A stretch of 64,000 bases of DNA from Hyphomicrobiales bacterium (GTDB lineage Bacteria > Pseudomonadota > Alphaproteobacteria > Rhizobiales > Rhizobiaceae), in NCBI GenBank assembly GCA_900467685.1, contig UBQX01000010.1, positions 62,001 through 126,000 on the forward strand. The letters are read 5' to 3'. Positions within the stretch are counted from its first letter, which is position 1. Each line of letters starts with the position of its first letter. Positions 63,227 to 64,000 of this stretch are shown one piece after another. The position numbers were made by a program, and so were the translations under genes. The notes beneath the pieces are model-generated. The model saw only the letters and a list, made by a program, of their open reading frames with translations. It was not told the origin of the DNA and searched no databases.

Positions 63227-64000
63227 ATGAGTTCAATCGATACCCCGCTGAAAGTCTCCATTGTCGCGCCATGCTACAATGAGGAAGAAGTGATCGAAGA
63301 ATTCGCCCGGCGTGGGCTTGCCGCCGGCCGTGCGGCCGCAGGAGACAGCTTCGAACTCGTTCTCGTCGATGACGGATCGCGGGATGCGACCTGGTCGAAA
63401 ATCGAGGAATTGTCCCGACAGAATCCGGAAATCGTTGGCGTGCGCCTGATGCGCAATCACGGTCATGAACTCGCCTCGACCGCCGGCATCGCCTCATCGC
63501 GGGGCGCTCGCATCCTGTTGATCGATGCCGATCTTCAGGATCCGCCGGAACTGCTGTCCGACATGATGGCGATCATGGATCGGGGCGCCGATGTCGTTTA
63601 CGGGCAGCGCGGCATCCGCAAGGGTGAGAGCTGGATGAAGCTGACCACGGCGGCGGTTTTCTATCGGCTGCTGCGCTGGCTTGCGAGCGTCGATATTCCC
63701 TCCGATACGGGCGATTTCCGCCTGATGACGCGCCGCGTCGCGGAGCTGCTCCTTTCCATGCCGGAGCGCGATCGTTTTCTGCGCGGCATGATCAGCTGGA
63801 TTGGCGGGCGCCAGGTCCCGATCGTCTACGAGCGCGATGAGCGTCACGCAGGCACGACGAAATATTCCTATTCCAAGCTCCTGCGCCTCGCGCTCGACGC
63901 CATTACCGGTTTTTCCGCACGGCCGCTGCGCATCGCCTCCTGGGCTGGCGTGATCACCGCCTTCATTGCCATGGCACTACTTGCCTATACGTTCTACAGC
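63227..64000 (+). CDS. Glycosyltransferase family 2 protein, truncated by the window end
   Basis: The first 258 codons of a DPM1/GtrB-like membrane glycosyltransferase. VSIVAPCYNEEEV, LVLVDDGSRDATW and DADLQDPPEL (100-109) belong to the GT-A nucleotide-sugar binding fold, and TGDFRLMTRRV follows. A hydrophobic segment begins at the window end, so membrane helices should follow. Such enzymes transfer a sugar to undecaprenyl phosphate. GGAAGG lies before the ATG. Confidence 0.9.
   Translation, partial: MSSIDTPLKVSIVAPCYNEEEVIEEFARRGLAAGRAAAGDSFELVLVDDGSRDATWSKIEELSRQNPEIVGVRLMRNHGHELASTAGIASSRGARILLIDADLQDPPELLSDMMAIMDRGADVVYGQRGIRKGESWMKLTTAAVFYRLLRWLASVDIPSDTGDFRLMTRRVAELLLSMPERDRFLRGMISWIGGRQVPIVYERDERHAGTTKYSYSKLLRLALDAITGFSARPLRIASWAGVITAFIAMALLAYTFYS

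Overview
The window is a GC-rich stretch of alphaproteobacterial chromosome, almost certainly from the Rhizobiaceae (Rhizobium/Agrobacterium group). The grounds are the glutamine synthetase II gene glnII beside a DUF2735 gene, short-form HisG paired with HisZ, groESL under a CIRCE operator, a RIME-like intergenic repeat, and many AGGAG-type ribosome binding sites. I see no phage, insertion sequence, CRISPR array, rRNA or tRNA. The content is core chromosome with a few accessory insertions.

Layout. 0.2-6.7 kb (minus strand): DUF937 protein, gshA, rsmE, a Pit phosphate transporter, a Nudix hydrolase and a LysR regulator. 6.9-11.2 kb (plus): glycolate oxidase glcDEF, with a small membrane-protein gene between glcE and glcF. 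11.2-17.3 kb is a mixed patch: two antitoxin-like small genes, two L,D-transpeptidases, two members of the 3-methyladenine glycosylase I family, a HAD hydrolase, and a relBE-methyltransferase cluster. 17.4-20.9 kb: hisS, a RIME-like repeat, hisZ, hisG. 21-28 kb: DoxX, a glutathione transferase, a PAS-like protein, groESL with a duplicated groL tail/terminator, a small membrane protein, a HAD phosphatase and ribF. 28-35.8 kb: a two-gene PmpAB-type sulfur transporter, a diguanylate cyclase, ileS, a lipoprotein, a degenerate GGDEF protein and an acetyltransferase. 35.8-39.8 kb: tadA divergent from rluB-rsmD-patatin. 39.9-49.6 kb: Kef-type antiporter, pmbA, an inositol-monophosphatase-family gene, DUF4170, waaA, HAD, lpxK, DUF2093, mutL. 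50-53.2 kb: a kinase-less PAS/receiver protein and a GGDEF-EAL protein. 53.2-55 kb: DUF2735 and glnII with a sigma-54 promoter. 55-64 kb: an EamA exporter, a quinone oxidoreductase with a divergent LysR gene, a galactonate-type sugar catabolic operon with a divergent IclR gene, a LuxR-type regulator and a glycosyltransferase cut by the window end.

How they work together. Clear functional groups are glycolate oxidation, histidine biosynthesis (HisZ activates short HisG), stress chaperones, lipid A/Kdo assembly (waaA, lpxK), ribosome and tRNA modification (rsmE, rsmD, rluB, tadA), cyclic-di-GMP signalling (three GGDEF proteins, two of them with altered active sites), nitrogen control (glnII), and an Entner-Doudoroff-like sugar-acid pathway (SDR, dgoK, dgoA, lactonase). 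I did not find one large new system. The most unusual observations are the groL tail duplication, the repeat-derived ribosome binding site of hisZ, the I-site-only GGDEF protein, the kinase-less PAS-REC-REC protein, and the repeated 10-mers around pmpAB.
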